Positions 35,972-46,479 of a stretch of DNA of 64,000 nt are shown one piece after another; the stretch's first letter is position 1, and each line of letters opens with the position of its first letter. The position numbers and the translations under genes are program-made. Under the pieces are notes generated by a model, which did no database searches, had not been told where the DNA came from, and saw nothing but the letters and a program-made list of their open reading frames with translations. The stretch comes from Parasitella parasitica. Lineage: Eukaryota > Mucoromycota > Mucoromycetes > Mucorales > Mucoraceae. The stretch lies in the NCBI GenBank assembly GCA_025201805.1, contig MU619240.1, positions 289,780 through 353,779 on the forward strand. The letters run 5' to 3'.

Positions 35972-36918
35972 TTATAATCCTTTTTCACAATTCAAGCATC
36001 TCTGCCAGAACGTCAAAGAATGCTTTATCCAATTCTTGCAGTCTTCTCTGCTGATGTAAAATGATGCATTGCGAATACGATCAGAGATTTTTTCATTCTG
36101 CCTGACAGAAGAGGGATCGTTATTTACAACAGTCTTCAGCTTGGACCAAAACTCTTCGATTGGATTCAAAAAAAGGAGAAAAAAGAGGCAAAAAGAGAAG
36201 TTTATAGCCACGTTGACCAAGCCAATATTCAATAAGTGCAGCCTTGTGAATTGGATGCATTGTCAAGAACTAGATATTTGTAGCTCATGTTAGCCGTATC
36301 AAGTGTATTCAAGGAAGTCATTGCTGGTAGTACCCTTTTTCTTGAGGGCCTGAGATTTCTCACCAGTTCGAGTTCGCTTTCCACTCCTAGCACCAAGTAA
36401 AACTTCTTTTCTGGATAATGTGATTAAACCACTTTTTACAAATAGCACCCAAGATGCTGACATTTGCTCCCTTCGTTTGAACATCAATTTTGCAAGGTGT
36501 TCCAGCCTCAGACCATCCATATGAGCGATGCATACTCCTATTAAATCCAGCTTCATCCAAGAACACGCATTTCATTCATAAAATCTATGTTCTGGCTAAC
36601 CCAGTATGCTACCGCATCTCGTCTTTTGGCAACAGTCTCATCCGTGTTCCTGCCATAATATCTAGGAATGATACGCTTGTAGGTTAGGCGACACTTCTTC
36701 TTCTTCATATGATTTTCCACTGATCTAAGGGTGATCTGTATATCTCTAAATTCTTTTGACAGGTTGTCTGTAACAGCTTCGACTGTCAATGTTGGCTCAT
36801 TAGCCAGCAGCTCAAAGATAAATACAGTATGTTCGTCTTTGAGTATTGCTGGTCGTCCCTTTCCTACTTTGGTTGCGATAGAATCAGGGAATCCCTTTTC
36901 AACTATTTCGCTTGTCAT
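35972..36918 (-). pseudogene. Decayed Tc1/mariner (DDE_3) transposase, left
   Basis: Read on the minus strand, fragments in different frames cover the transposase: FELLANEPTLTVEAVTDNL, KCVFLDEAGFNRSMHRSYGW (first catalytic Asp), KYLVLDNAS (second Asp) and LNPIEEFWSKLK (the terminal Glu region). At least three frame changes and an internal stop separate them. The breaks are at the same places as in the right copy, with only a few substitutions between the two. Not functional as it stands. Confidence 0.85.
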
Positions 36919-36921
36919 TTG

Positions 36922-37666
36922 NNNNNNNNNNNNNNNNNNNNNNNNNNNNNNNNNNNNNNNNNNNNNNNNNNNNNNNNNNNNNNNNNNNNNNNNNNNNNNN
37001 NNNNNNNNNNNNNNNNNNNNNNNNNNNNNNNNNNNNNNNNNNNNNNNNNNNNNNNNNNNNNNNNNNNNNNNNNNNNNNNNNNNNNNNNNNNNNNNNNNNN
37101 NNNNNNNNNNNNNNNNNNNNNNNNNNNNNNNNNNNNNNNNNNNNNNNNNNNNNNNNNNNNNNNNNNNNNNNNNNNNNNNNNNNNNNNNNNNNNNNNNNNN
37201 NNNNNNNNNNNNNNNNNNNNNNNNNNNNNNNNNNNNNNNNNNNNNNNNNNNNNNNNNNNNNNNNNNNNNNNNNNNNNNNNNNNNNNNNNNNNNNNNNNNN
37301 NNNNNNNNNNNNNNNNNNNNNNNNNNNNNNNNNNNNNNNNNNNNNNNNNNNNNNNNNNNNNNNNNNNNNNNNNNNNNNNNNNNNNNNNNNNNNNNNNNNN
37401 NNNNNNNNNNNNNNNNNNNNNNNNNNNNNNNNNNNNNNNNNNNNNNNNNNNNNNNNNNNNNNNNNNNNNNNNNNNNNNNNNNNNNNNNNNNNNNNNNNNN
37501 NNNNNNNNNNNNNNNNNNNNNNNNNNNNNNNNNNNNNNNNNNNNNNNNNNNNNNNNNNNNNNNNNNNNNNNNNNNNNNNNNNNNNNNNNNNNNNNNNNNN
37601 NNNNNNNNNNNNNNNNNNNNNNNNNNNNNNNNNNNNNNNNNNNNNNNNNNNNNNNNNNNNNNNNNN
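36922..37666. other. Assembly gap (745 N)
   Basis: Unknown bases between the left Tc1-like copy and the left inverted repeat. By symmetry with the right side it should contain the 5' part of the Tc1-like copy (about 490 nt) plus about 96 nt of spacer. Confidence 0.99.
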
Positions 37667-37777
37667 TAAGACTAACTTGTGCTTTCGACTAGACCGTAGT
37701 CAAATTCAACGTCGCGATCTCATTGCAAATTTACAGCGTCAAGATATGGCTTTGTTACGTTGCAGTGGAATTTAAAC
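37667..37777 (+). repeat. Left inverted repeat (111 nt visible)
   Basis: Begins TAAGACTAACTTGTGC at the gap edge and ends GGAATTTAAAC at the array. It is the reverse complement of 42926-43036 with two visible mismatches. Confidence 0.9.
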
Positions 37778-38181
37778 GTTACGGTTTTGTTACGGTTTTG
37801 TTACGGTTACGTTACGGTTACGTTACGGTTACGTTACGATTACGTTACGGATTTGTTACGGCTTTGGTACGGTTTTGTTACGGTTACGTTCGGTTTTGTT
37901 ACGGTTACGTTACGGTTACGTTACGGTTACGTTACGACTTTGTTACGGTTTTGTTACTGTTACGTTACGGCTTTGTTACGGTTTTGTTACGGTTACGTTC
38001 GGTTTTGTTACTGTTACGTTACGGTTACGTTACGGTTTTGTTACGGTTACGTTACGGTTTTGTTACTGTTACGTTACGGCTTTGTTACGGTTTTGTTACG
38101 GTTACGTTACTGTTACGTTACTGTTACGTTACGGATTTGTTACGGTTTTGTTACGGTTACGTTACGGTTTTGTTGCGTTAC
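37778..38181 (+). repeat. 11-bp tandem array, about 37 copies
   Basis: Unit GTTACGG followed by TTAC, TTTT, CTTT or ATTT, with occasional variants (GTTACTGTTAC and a 10-bp GTTCGG unit). Because 11 is not a multiple of three and the unit has no stop, all three forward frames stay open and give an 11-residue repeat. That is an artefact of the array, not a gene. Confidence 0.92.
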
Positions 38182-38275
38182 AACCAAATCATGTTATTTT
38201 CTCCGGAACTAATTTCCCCTAAAAAAAAAAAGTTATTTTCTAATTAAAGTTTTATTTATTTCTCTTCTTTTTGTA

Positions 38276-38884
38276 ATGTCTAGCCACCAATTTTCCTCTA
38301 ACGACTACTTGAACAATGAGCAGGTTTGCAAGATACTCTCTGAAGATCAAAATATCATCGACATCATAACGGAGAATTTATTGAATGTGTATGAAAATAC
38401 ATACATGTGTGATTCATTCGAAATTCTCGGGAATGGAGTAAGAATCACATATAAACCACGTTTAGTAAATCATTCTGCTTTGCCTCCTATCATCTTAAAT
38501 TTTCAGCCATATATTAATCAAGATGCAATGACAAATGCCATTGATCGATGTTACCAAGTTCAGGTACAAAAAAATCAACTTCCGTTGATATTATTCATTT
38601 GTTCTGAAAGACTCTCGGATCCAATTTTGGACTTGTTTGTACCTTTACAAGGCAATTCGTACTTGTATTATTTACCAGACACTTTCTGGTCACAGAAATG
38701 TCTATTAATATCTGAACACTCTTTCAAACGAAATATCGGTGACGACAAAAATATTAATGGACTTGCCGTTCTAGCAATGTTTCTTCTCCAAGAAAATCAG
38801 GCAATAGCAAAGATTGGGAAATCGAAAGACACTGCCACTCAGGAACTGTACATTAAATGCAAAAATATTTTTTATTTTGATTAA
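38276..38884 (+). CDS. Element ORF-L: nuclease-like paralogue lacking acidic residues
   Basis: Single exon, 202 aa, starting 94 bp inside the left array. It aligns by eye with the right-end gene: LLNVYENTYMC against ILDVNGDNYRVGD, GVRITYKP against SRSDVLYEP, PPIILNFQ against SPIIVEVQ, and LPLILFICSERLS against FPVLLVFAPEHVS. At the positions where the other protein has Asp and Glu, this one has Arg and Asn, so a PD-(D/E)XK-type active site would be dead. It stays an intact frame without stops. Role inferred: structural or DNA-binding partner, regulator, or simply a decaying copy. Confidence 0.65.
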   Translation: MSSHQFSSNDYLNNEQVCKILSEDQNIIDIITENLLNVYENTYMCDSFEILGNGVRITYKPRLVNHSALPPIILNFQPYINQDAMTNAIDRCYQVQVQKNQLPLILFICSERLSDPILDLFVPLQGNSYLYYLPDTFWSQKCLLISEHSFKRNIGDDKNINGLAVLAMFLLQENQAIAKIGKSKDTATQELYIKCKNIFYFD

Positions 38885-39114
38885 TCTCCTTGTTAAATAT
38901 TAACAGGGATGACAGTATTTATAAAATAAAATAAAAAAATGAAAAATAAAAACAAAGACTTTAAAAAAAAACAATTATATAACCAGGTTAAATTGTCATG
39001 TAAAAGTGTTTTCTAAAGTACATCAACTTTTGCGAGCATTATACTTTTCACAAGACTTCAAGACAGCGCTTTTGGAAACCAAGACAGAGTGGCTTTGGAG
39101 GTACTATTGGCCGT

Positions 39115-41229
39115 ATGTATACCGTTTCGCCAAGAGATATTGAAAAATACCATTTTCGGCTCTTACTCTTGCATGTTCCTGGAGCTAAGTCGTTTACAGA
39201 TCTTCGCATCATTAATGGTCAGTTGCATCCCACTTTTCAAGCTGCCGCACGCGCTCTAGGACTTTTGGCAGATGATACTGAATGGTCTGCAGCTATGACT
39301 GAGGCGTCTTTGTCGCAAACTCCAGCTTCTTTGAGAAAGCTATTCTGCATTCTGATCGCATTCAGTAGTGTAACTGATCCATATCAATTATGGTTGGATC
39401 ATAAAGAAAGTATGGCTGAGGATTACCTCTTTGCGTATCAACGAGATCCAAGAAATGTGCATGAGCTTCGCTTCGAAATTTCTATTGAAATGTATGAGCA
39501 CTGTCTCTTGGACTTAAATGATATCTTGGCAGACCATTGTTAAGATTTGAAGTCAATGGAAGGGTTCAGCAGCGTATTTACCAATACTGATACCCGAACC
39601 GATAGAAGCACAAACCACTCCAACACTAATGAGAGAATGCATAGTCTGCTGTATGCTGAATCATTAGATGCATCTGATCCTGATCTTTTGTCTTTCAATG
39701 AAAGCCAAGCTTTAGTTTATGATGCTATTAAAGCATCTGCTTTTCTCGAAAATCCCCAAGGATCCCGCATTTTCTTCGTTGATGGTCCAGGTGGTACTGG
39801 TAAGACATCTGTGTTTAATGCACTCCTTGATCGTGTCAGACGAGAAGGTGATATTGCAATTGCTGTGGCATCAAGTGGAACTGCTGCATTATTGCTCAAA
39901 GGCGGACGTACTGCTCACTCTACCTTCAAGATACCTTTAGAAGTAGGCAATACTAGCATGTGCGACATTTCGCCCCGCTCTAATATAGCATCATTTATCC
40001 AAAGAGCAAAAATTATTGTTTGGGATGAATGTTCAATGATTAGCAAGGACTTGATAGCAACAGGTGATGGCTAATTTCGTGATATAATGAATGCCGATCT
40101 CCCTTTTGGTGGCCTTCTCATGGTTTTTGGTGGAGATTTTCGTCAGATTTTGCCGATAATCCGTGGTGCCAGCAGATCGGTTATTGTCGGCCAGTGCTTG
40201 AACAAAGCATGCTTTTGGCCATTGGTGGTCTCAATGAAATTGCGCACAAACATGAGAGTTCAACAGGCTCTTCAAACTGACAATCCAGGTCTTGCCAATG
40301 AACTTCAACAGTTCGCTGATTATCTACTTCAGGTTGGTCAAGGTACTGTTCCTACAATTACTCTGCCCAGAGACATACCTACAGATTTTATCCAAATTCC
40401 TGAGGAGATACTCATATCTGGAGATAAATTGATTAATTTGATAAGAAGCATATTCTTTGATATTGCGACTGCGGCCAACAGTCTTGATTACTTTGCTGGG
40501 AGGGCTATCTTGGCTGCAAAAAACAGAGATGTCAAGGTGATAAACGATATACTCTTGGAGTGCATTGAAGGGCGCAAAATGTCGTACATCAGTAGTAATC
40601 AAGCCTGCGAAGATGAATCTCAATTGACAATGCCGGTTGAGATGCTTAACACCATCGAAAATGGGTCTTTGCCTCCTCATATTCTTGATTTGAAAATTGG
40701 TGCTCCAATTATGGCAATCAGAAATATTGATCCTGCGGCTGGCATCTGTAATGGTATGAGAAGATTAATCGTCAATTCACTCATGACGAATGTCATCGAA
40801 GCAATCATTGCTACTAGGCCCAATGCTGGCAACATTGTCCTTATCCCTAAAATCAAATTCATCTCTCTTGCCACTGAAGGCCTCTCACCTTTTGATTTTC
40901 AACGAATCCAGTTTCCCGTAAGACTGGTGGTATTTGCGATGACCATCAACAAGTCGCAAGGGCAAACGCTAAATTCTGTTGGTTTGTACCTGCCAGGCCA
41001 TTTATTTGGTCATGGTCAACTGTATGTCGCATTATCACGTGTGAGGACGCCAACTTCTGTCAAAGTAATGATCTCTGATGATATATCCCGAATAGACAAT
41101 CATACTGGGTCATATACTCACAATATCGTTTATCAAGAAGTTTTCTACAATGGTAAAACAGGCCTGCGGCAGCACGAGCTGTACACCACTTTAGTGAAGG
41201 GTAAATTTACCGTAGCGAAGCGAAGGTGA
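39115..41229 (+). pseudogene. Helitron-type PIF1 helicase fragment with two in-frame stops
   Basis: One reading frame covers the C-terminal part of a Helitron replicase. GRMYTVSPRDIEKYHFRLLL and LRIINGQLHPTFQAAARALG lead into the helicase with Walker A VDGPGGTGKTSV, Walker B IIVWDECSM, FGGDFRQILP, then MTINKSQGQTL and LYVALSRV. TAA stops interrupt it at 39541-39543 and 40072-40074 without frame change. The homology may extend in frame to about 39010. The HUH Rep domain of an autonomous Helitron is missing. No clear 3' hairpin/CTRR end was found. Most likely a truncated Helitron nested in the surrounding element. Confidence 0.8.
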
Positions 41230-41795
41230 AAATTTAACCGAACGTGGCGGTGTGATACAGCTCGTTAATGGTAAAGATGTTAAACTTGACTACTCAGATA
41301 ACGTCTGTTATAATAGTTATTATATATGTAAAAGACCCCTGTATCAACGATGCTAAAATGAAGTTATTATAGATGTGTTTAGAATGAAACTAAATATAGA
41401 TCATGAATCAGATCTATAATCTAGCTTTCTAAGCACTGTGAATACAACATCCCTTCATTAACTGCAACTTGTTTCAGTGAATATGGTAACAATGTTTTTT
41501 ATCTTATCTTTTTAATTGAAAGAACTTATTTGAAAATAAAAGCACAATCAAAGAACTCTAAAGTTTGGTGAAAACCATTCATAGTAGCAGATAATTTTAA
41601 TGTTTCTTACAGTTCACATCCCAGGTACGAAATATGAACAAATAATACAAGTAAAGAACAAAAGGATTTTTTTTTTGCGTGAATTTTGTTGAATGATAAA
41701 TACGGTGTTATTAAATAAGGAATTGCTATAGGTATCGAGTTTATGACAAACATATTCATAATTATAGTGGATACGATGGTTAAAAAAGACACATT
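41230..41795. other. Spacer inside element, no gene
   Basis: AT-rich sequence between the helicase relic and the 3' end of the right-end gene. No coding frame or repeat recognised. Confidence 0.45.
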
Positions 41796-42866
41796 TTAAC
41801 TTTTTGTCTTGAATCTGTTATACACTGTGCGCAACACTTCTGAGGTTTTGTAATGGATAACGTTGGTTTGTTTCTTTAGCATATCATGACAACCACGCCA
41901 GTTCATTCGATTTCTAGTTTCTTTGTACCGCTCAACAAAATCCATGGTGTTTTCAAATCTCTCTTCATCTTGGCTAACCAGTTGAGTCTTTTCTGGCTCC
42001 TCCTTATCAATATTCGCATCGTCAGCTGATCGTTTTACTTGCTTTAACTTTGATATTCCAAGTAGAGCTTCATTTTGAATACAGGGGGAATCATATTGTA
42101 AACGTTCCGCTATCTCTGGGATTTGTCGGTAATGTTTAACTCCCACACCACAAGCACCGTTGATAGCATTAAGTAATTGTTGCTCTCGATCAATATTTTC
42201 TTGTAAGACTTCTGTTGCAATTGAAAATAATTGTCTAATAGTCAGATTTTCCAACGAGTTATTTTCCAATAAACTAGCCTGTTGCTGAAGTATAAAATTT
42301 GAAACTGCAGCAAATGGATCAGTTGAGCTGGTAAGCGTAAAAACATTTTGAAGTCTGATCAAATATCCTTTTCTGGCCCAATATTCACAGTTAAGTGATA
42401 AAGCACCATTAACATTTGATAGGCGCATATTTTCAGTAGGTATTGATACATGTTCGGGAGCGAATACCAGTAGTACAGGGAAGACTTGATAACGACGATA
42501 AGCCATTACACAATAATGAACAACTCTTGCCATGAAATTGACATCAACTGTTCTCTGAACTTCAACGATTATAGGTGATTGCTTTAGGGATCTATCTAAT
42601 GGTTCATATAAAACGTCTGATCTTGATCCGTCAGGCCATTCTGCATCTCCAACTCTGTAATTATCACCATTAACATCCAAAATGGCAGCCGTAATGATGT
42701 TCTTTACGAAAGGATGTTTTAAAATAGTTTTACTGGTCTTGTCAGTACCAGGGCGCTCGACAAATGGGATTCTTGATGTTAACAGGGATTCTATTTAACA
42801 GTTAATTAATAACTTTTCTAGTTGAAAAGAACTACAAGGTTATATAGACTTACGTTTATCAGTCAT
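41796..42866 (-). CDS. Element ORF-R: putative PD-(D/E)XK nuclease-like protein
   Basis: Two exons (42866-42854, 42790-41796; 63-nt intron) give 335 aa. The first exon is only 13 nt (MTDK plus one base). KTILKHPFVKNIITAAIL leads to DAEWPDGSRSDVLYEP and SPIIVEVQRTVD, a D...ExQ arrangement like that of PD-(D/E)XK nucleases of the Rpn/transposon type. A helix-rich C-terminal half follows, with many charged residues (KRSADDANIDKEEPEKTQ). The start is 21 bp from the right array, so transcription must begin in or near the inverted repeat. The intact frame with an in-phase intron argues for recent activity. The nuclease call rests on motif reading only. Confidence 0.7.
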
Positions 42867-42887
42867 TTCAATAAAAAAAAAGAAAGC

Positions 42888-42925
42888 GTAACAAAGCCGT
42901 AACGTAACCGTAACAAAACCGTAAC
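42888..42925 (-). repeat. Right 11-bp array, about 3.5 copies
   Basis: Same GTTACGGTTTT/GTTACGGTTAC/GTTACGGCTTT units as on the left, read on the minus strand, but only about 38 nt long. Confidence 0.9.
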
Positions 42926-43036
42926 GTTTAAATTCCACTGTAACGTAACAAAGCCATATCTTGACGCTGTAAATTTGCAATGAGATCGCGACGTTGAATT
43001 TGACTACGGTCTAATCGAAAGCACAAGTTAGTCTTA
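42926..43036 (-). repeat. Right inverted repeat
   Basis: Reverse complement of 37667-37777 with two differences. Homology may continue outward, but the left partner is in the gap. Confidence 0.9.
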
Positions 43037-43132
43037 TTCTATTGATACTTTGAAATAAATGAAAATAAACTAAAGAGAACGATAAGCTACCAAATCCGTA
43101 CTATAGCAAAAGGATTCGAGAATTAGTTTCTA

Positions 43133-44593
43133 CAGTCGACAAAGGTTGGCCCAATAAAAAAAATAATTGGTCAGCTTGAAATGAGAATGGGCCACCGATT
43201 TTAACAAAAATGGGATCATTTAATACGAAAATGGGTCACCAATAAAGAAATGCAATATGAGGACTAGCCAAATTCTCTCTTCTTTTTCTCTTCTTGAATT
43301 TTTTATATTGCTTAACATAAACAAAGAATACAATTTTGACAGTGAGACAGCACCTGTGATGATACAATCATACATGGACTGGGAAGAGACTGCAGCACAA
43401 AAAGAAGCTAAGAGGAAGACCAAACCTCACTCCGAAGAGCCCCCCCCCACCCCTTGATGTAGTAAAAAAGGAAAGGGGATCATACATCACCAAGAACGAA
43501 GCAAAGGTAGTCAATTTGATCAGTTTATTGCAAGAATTTGAGAATATGTCTATCAGTGAAGCGGGTAGAAAGGTAGGGCTCTCCAAGTCAACAGCTATTC
43601 GTAAAGTCAAGCAGTGGAATGCAAATGACAAGCGAAATAGTTGAAAAGGGATTCCCTGATTCTATCGCAACCAAAGTAGGAAAGGGACGACCAGCAATAC
43701 TCAAAGACGAACATACTGTATTTATCTTTGAGCTGCTGGCTAATGAGCCAACATTGACAGTCGAAGCTGTTACAGACAACCTGTCAAAAGAATTTAGAGA
43801 TATACAGATCACCCTTAGATCAGTGGAAAATCATATGAAGAAGAAGAAGTGTCGCCTAACCTACAAGCGTATCATTCCTAGATATTATGGCAGGAACACG
43901 GATGAGACTGTTGCCAAAAGACGAGATGCGGTAGCATACTGGGTTAGCCAGAACATAGATTTTATGAATGAAATGCGTGTTCTTGGATGAAGCTGGATTT
44001 AATAGGAGTATGCATCGCTCATATGGATGGTCTGAGGCTGGAACACCTTGCAAAATTGATGTTCAAACGAAGGGAGCAAATGTCAGCATCTTGGGTGCTA
44101 TTTGTAAAAAGTGGTTTAATCACATTATCCAGAAAAGAAGTTATACTTGGTGCTAGGAGTGGAAAGCGAACTCGAACTGGTGAGAAATCTCAGGCCCTCA
44201 AGAAAAAGGGTACTACCAGCAATGACTTCCTTGAATACACTTGATACGGCTAACATGAGCTACAAATATCTAGTTCTTGACAATGCATCCAATTCACAAG
44301 GCTGCACTTATTGAAGATTGGCTTGGTCAACGTGGCTATAAACTTCTCTTTTTGCCTCTTTTTTCTCCTTTTTTTGAATCCAATCGAAGAGTTTTGGTCC
44401 AAGCTGAAGACTGTTGTAAATAACGATCCCTCTTCTGTCAGGCAGAATGAAAAAATCTCTGATCGTATTCGCAATGCATCATTTTACATCAGCAGAAAAG
44501 ACTGCGAGAATTGGATAAAGCATTCTTTGACGTTCTGGGAGAGATGCTTGAATTGTGAAAAAGGATTATAAGAGGCAAAATAAAAAGCATGCA
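43133..44593 (+). mobile_element. Tc1/mariner-like element, right copy (3' end missing)
   Basis: Begins with CAGTCGACAAAGG after TA (43131-43132), in opposite orientation to the left copy. Similarity to the left copy stops just after GCATGCA at 44593, so the 3' terminal repeat is absent. The near-identity to the left copy over about 1 kb, including shared damage, is striking. Confidence 0.8.
43257..44571 (+). pseudogene. Decayed Tc1/mariner (DDE_3) transposase, right
   Basis: Fragments run in order: a helix-turn-helix (MSISEAGRKVGLSKSTAIRK, about 43545-43604), FELLANEPTLTVEAVTDNL, KCVFLDEAGFNRSMHRSYGW, GTTSNDFLEYT, YKYLVLDNAS and LNPIEEFWSKLK. Each junction needs a frame change, at about 43450, 43610-43620, 43970, 44130 and 44300. 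Compared with the left copy only scattered substitutions are seen (for example SYTWC for SFTWC, and FWERC for FWQRC). Non-functional. Confidence 0.85.
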
Positions 44594-44885
44594 ATATATA
44601 TCTTTGAATTCGCTATCAAATAAAGGTTAAAGAAGATTCTAGCAATAATAACATTTCCTATTTTGTTCTGACGGTCTCGAGAAATTCTTTCGAGAAATTT
44701 CTTTCGACCTAGAACTGAACAATCATCATAATGTTTAAATGTTGATAGATTATTTCAGATTTGTAACCGACAATTAAAAAAAAACCATAGCATATTCAAT
44801 TCCTATCCTTATAACTTCACATTTATCATTTTATGTTACATCTGTTGAGTTAAGTCACCGTATCCAATATCGAGGCAAGAATATA

Positions 44886-44936
44886 CAGTCAGGGCTCGTT
44901 ATAACGGACAAAAATATGTTTTGTATAGTGAGTTAT
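44886..44936 (+). repeat. Solitary pogo/Tc1-like terminal inverted repeat
   Basis: CAGTCAGGGCTCGTTATAAC follows a TA dinucleotide (44884-44885). CAGT starts combined with a GCTCGTTATAACGGAC motif are typical of pogo-type ends in fungi. The partner end was not found in this window. Confidence 0.5.
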
Positions 44937-45585
44937 CCCCTATTCAGAATTCGATACTCTACAGTACAGCTTCTGGAATTTGAAATCTACCAGAAGCTTA
45001 TTATGAAGCTTAGCTTTTGTTAGTAAAATTACCCTCAACCTCAACCCTAATCTCTACTAGAGTTTCTATTCTACATGCTTAGCATTAGCAGCATAAAAAA
45101 AGGAGTTCCTGAGCTGATATTAAGCATTATTATAAGTATCAATGTAATAGGGCTTCTCTGTCATTAGTAATTAGCAACTTATGAACAAATAACTAGGGAT
45201 TATTACAGCAAAAGATTGTATTCATTAGTTATCCTCGCCTGCTTCCAATTCGATGAGCCACAACTGTTGTATCATATTACTATGAGGAAAGGTATACTCG
45301 TGGCATCAAAAATACTTACTTTATAGAGCTGTGTCATGTACTAGAATTGACATTGACGTGATATCATCTCCAGATAGATACTTTTTACAGCTTAAAAGCA
45401 AGAACTTTAGCTTTGTATGCCATTTTTTGATTAATTTTCATAATCAAAAGTGCCCTGAAAACACCAAAAATAGTATCCATTGGGAAAAAACAATATTATA
45501 TATGATTTTGGTGCAATTTGAGCATGATTTTTTTTTCGATGCAAAATCACGGATTTTTTCTATTTTTTCCTTGTATCCACACATC

Positions 45586-45619
45586 CAAAATCATTGATTA
45601 TGCATAATCATCGATTTTG
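45586..45619. repeat. 34-nt near-perfect palindrome
   Basis: CAAAATCATTGATTATGCAT and its reverse complement meet at an ATGCAT centre, with one mismatched base pair. It could extrude as a cruciform or bind a dimeric protein. Confidence 0.7.
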
Positions 45620-46479
45620 ACCTCAGAAATGCGACTTTTTACTATAGCATATATTGGAGGAAAATGATCGTAAAAGACCATTCCTTGATCTGAAAAACTA
45701 AAAATGCGCTCTGATTAAGCAAAATATTGACTTTTCCCTCTTGATATGTTTTGAAGTTTTCTCAGCATAATTCCTTTCATAAGCATATGGGGATTATGAA
45801 ATTATACCATCTTGTAAAGCGCCCAAAAATACAGCTATTATCATAGACTGACAGTCGTGGTATGCATAGTATCAAAGAATGATATCTTGTCTTAAAGAAG
45901 TAATTTTGTTTTCTAATTGTACAAATGGAGTTTCTGAAAGAATTTTTCCTTTCTGATTTTGGACGCGTTTAATCTCCGCTATCAATGAAAAATGGTGTTA
46001 TTTTGAAGAAAAGCCCTAGCTTTGAGAAGCCCCAGCTTACCCATTTCAAGAGAAAAAAAATTGTAACTTAGTTTAATTTAATGGTGTTTTTGTTGGCTTT
46101 CCAATGGTAGTACTTGCATGTCTTTATCTGGCCTGGCGATCTCACGCTCCGATTTTCATAAATACTTTTCCGAATAAAGCCAGGAAAGTCGCTTCCTTCA
46201 TTCGATGGCAACTTAAAAAAGTACAAAAACTTGCTCCAAACTATGCAAATGTGCAATAAAAAGATGTCTTGTAGTTCAATGCATTACTTTGCATTACTTT
46301 TTTTTTTTTTTTTTTCTGACAATAACACACTGAAGTTCGTGTAGACTAAAAAAAACCAGGCGCCTAAAATCTTCATATCTAGTTTTGCAAAAGGCACACA
46401 CTTTTGAGCCATTCCAATATTATAAAAAATATAGACAAGACCTTTATAATAGAAAACGCCAGATCAACTGAAGGTATAA

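Larger units (their letters stand above)
35789..36921 (-). mobile_element. Tc1/mariner-like element, left copy (cut by gap)
   Basis: Starts at 35789 with CAGTCAACG directly after a TA, the usual target site. The outer about 150 nt are a terminal/subterminal repeat shared with the right copy at 43133. Inside is a minus-strand DDE transposase relic. The 5' part lies in the gap. This copy keeps the 3' terminal repeat that the right copy lacks. Confidence 0.8.
37667..43036. mobile_element. Putative new TIR element with paired nuclease-like genes
   Basis: At least 5370 bp lie between inverted repeats that match over 111 nt with two differences. Each repeat runs into an array of an 11-bp unit (GTTACGGTTAC/GTTACGGTTTT). 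An inward-pointing gene sits just inside each end: 38276-38884 on plus and 42866-41796 on minus. A Helitron-type helicase relic occupies the middle. The two end genes appear homologous, and only the right one keeps acidic catalytic-type residues. I do not recognise the element as a named family. The true outer ends cannot be set because the left end runs into the gap. Confidence 0.65.
44594..46479. other. Transposon-debris region without genes
   Basis: No gene supported. It contains a solitary pogo-like terminal repeat and a 34-nt palindrome (listed separately) and otherwise AT-rich sequence. Confidence 0.45.

Noticed and set aside
37778-38181. CRISPR-like array or true telomere
   Set aside because: Units are contiguous without spacers, and the array is internal and flanked by an inverted repeat; this is a eukaryotic sequence.
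37723-38247. Long plus-strand frames reading as Leu/Arg/Tyr/Val repeats
   Set aside because: They are translations of the stop-free 11-bp array and occur in all three frames.
38276-41229. Helicase as a native gene of the TIR element
   Set aside because: Its motifs, including the pre-helicase region, are those of Helitrons, and it is broken by stops while both end genes are intact; nested insertion fits better, though not proven.
45331-45597. 88-codon frame ending in the palindrome region
   Set aside because: Low-complexity composition and no homologue recognised.
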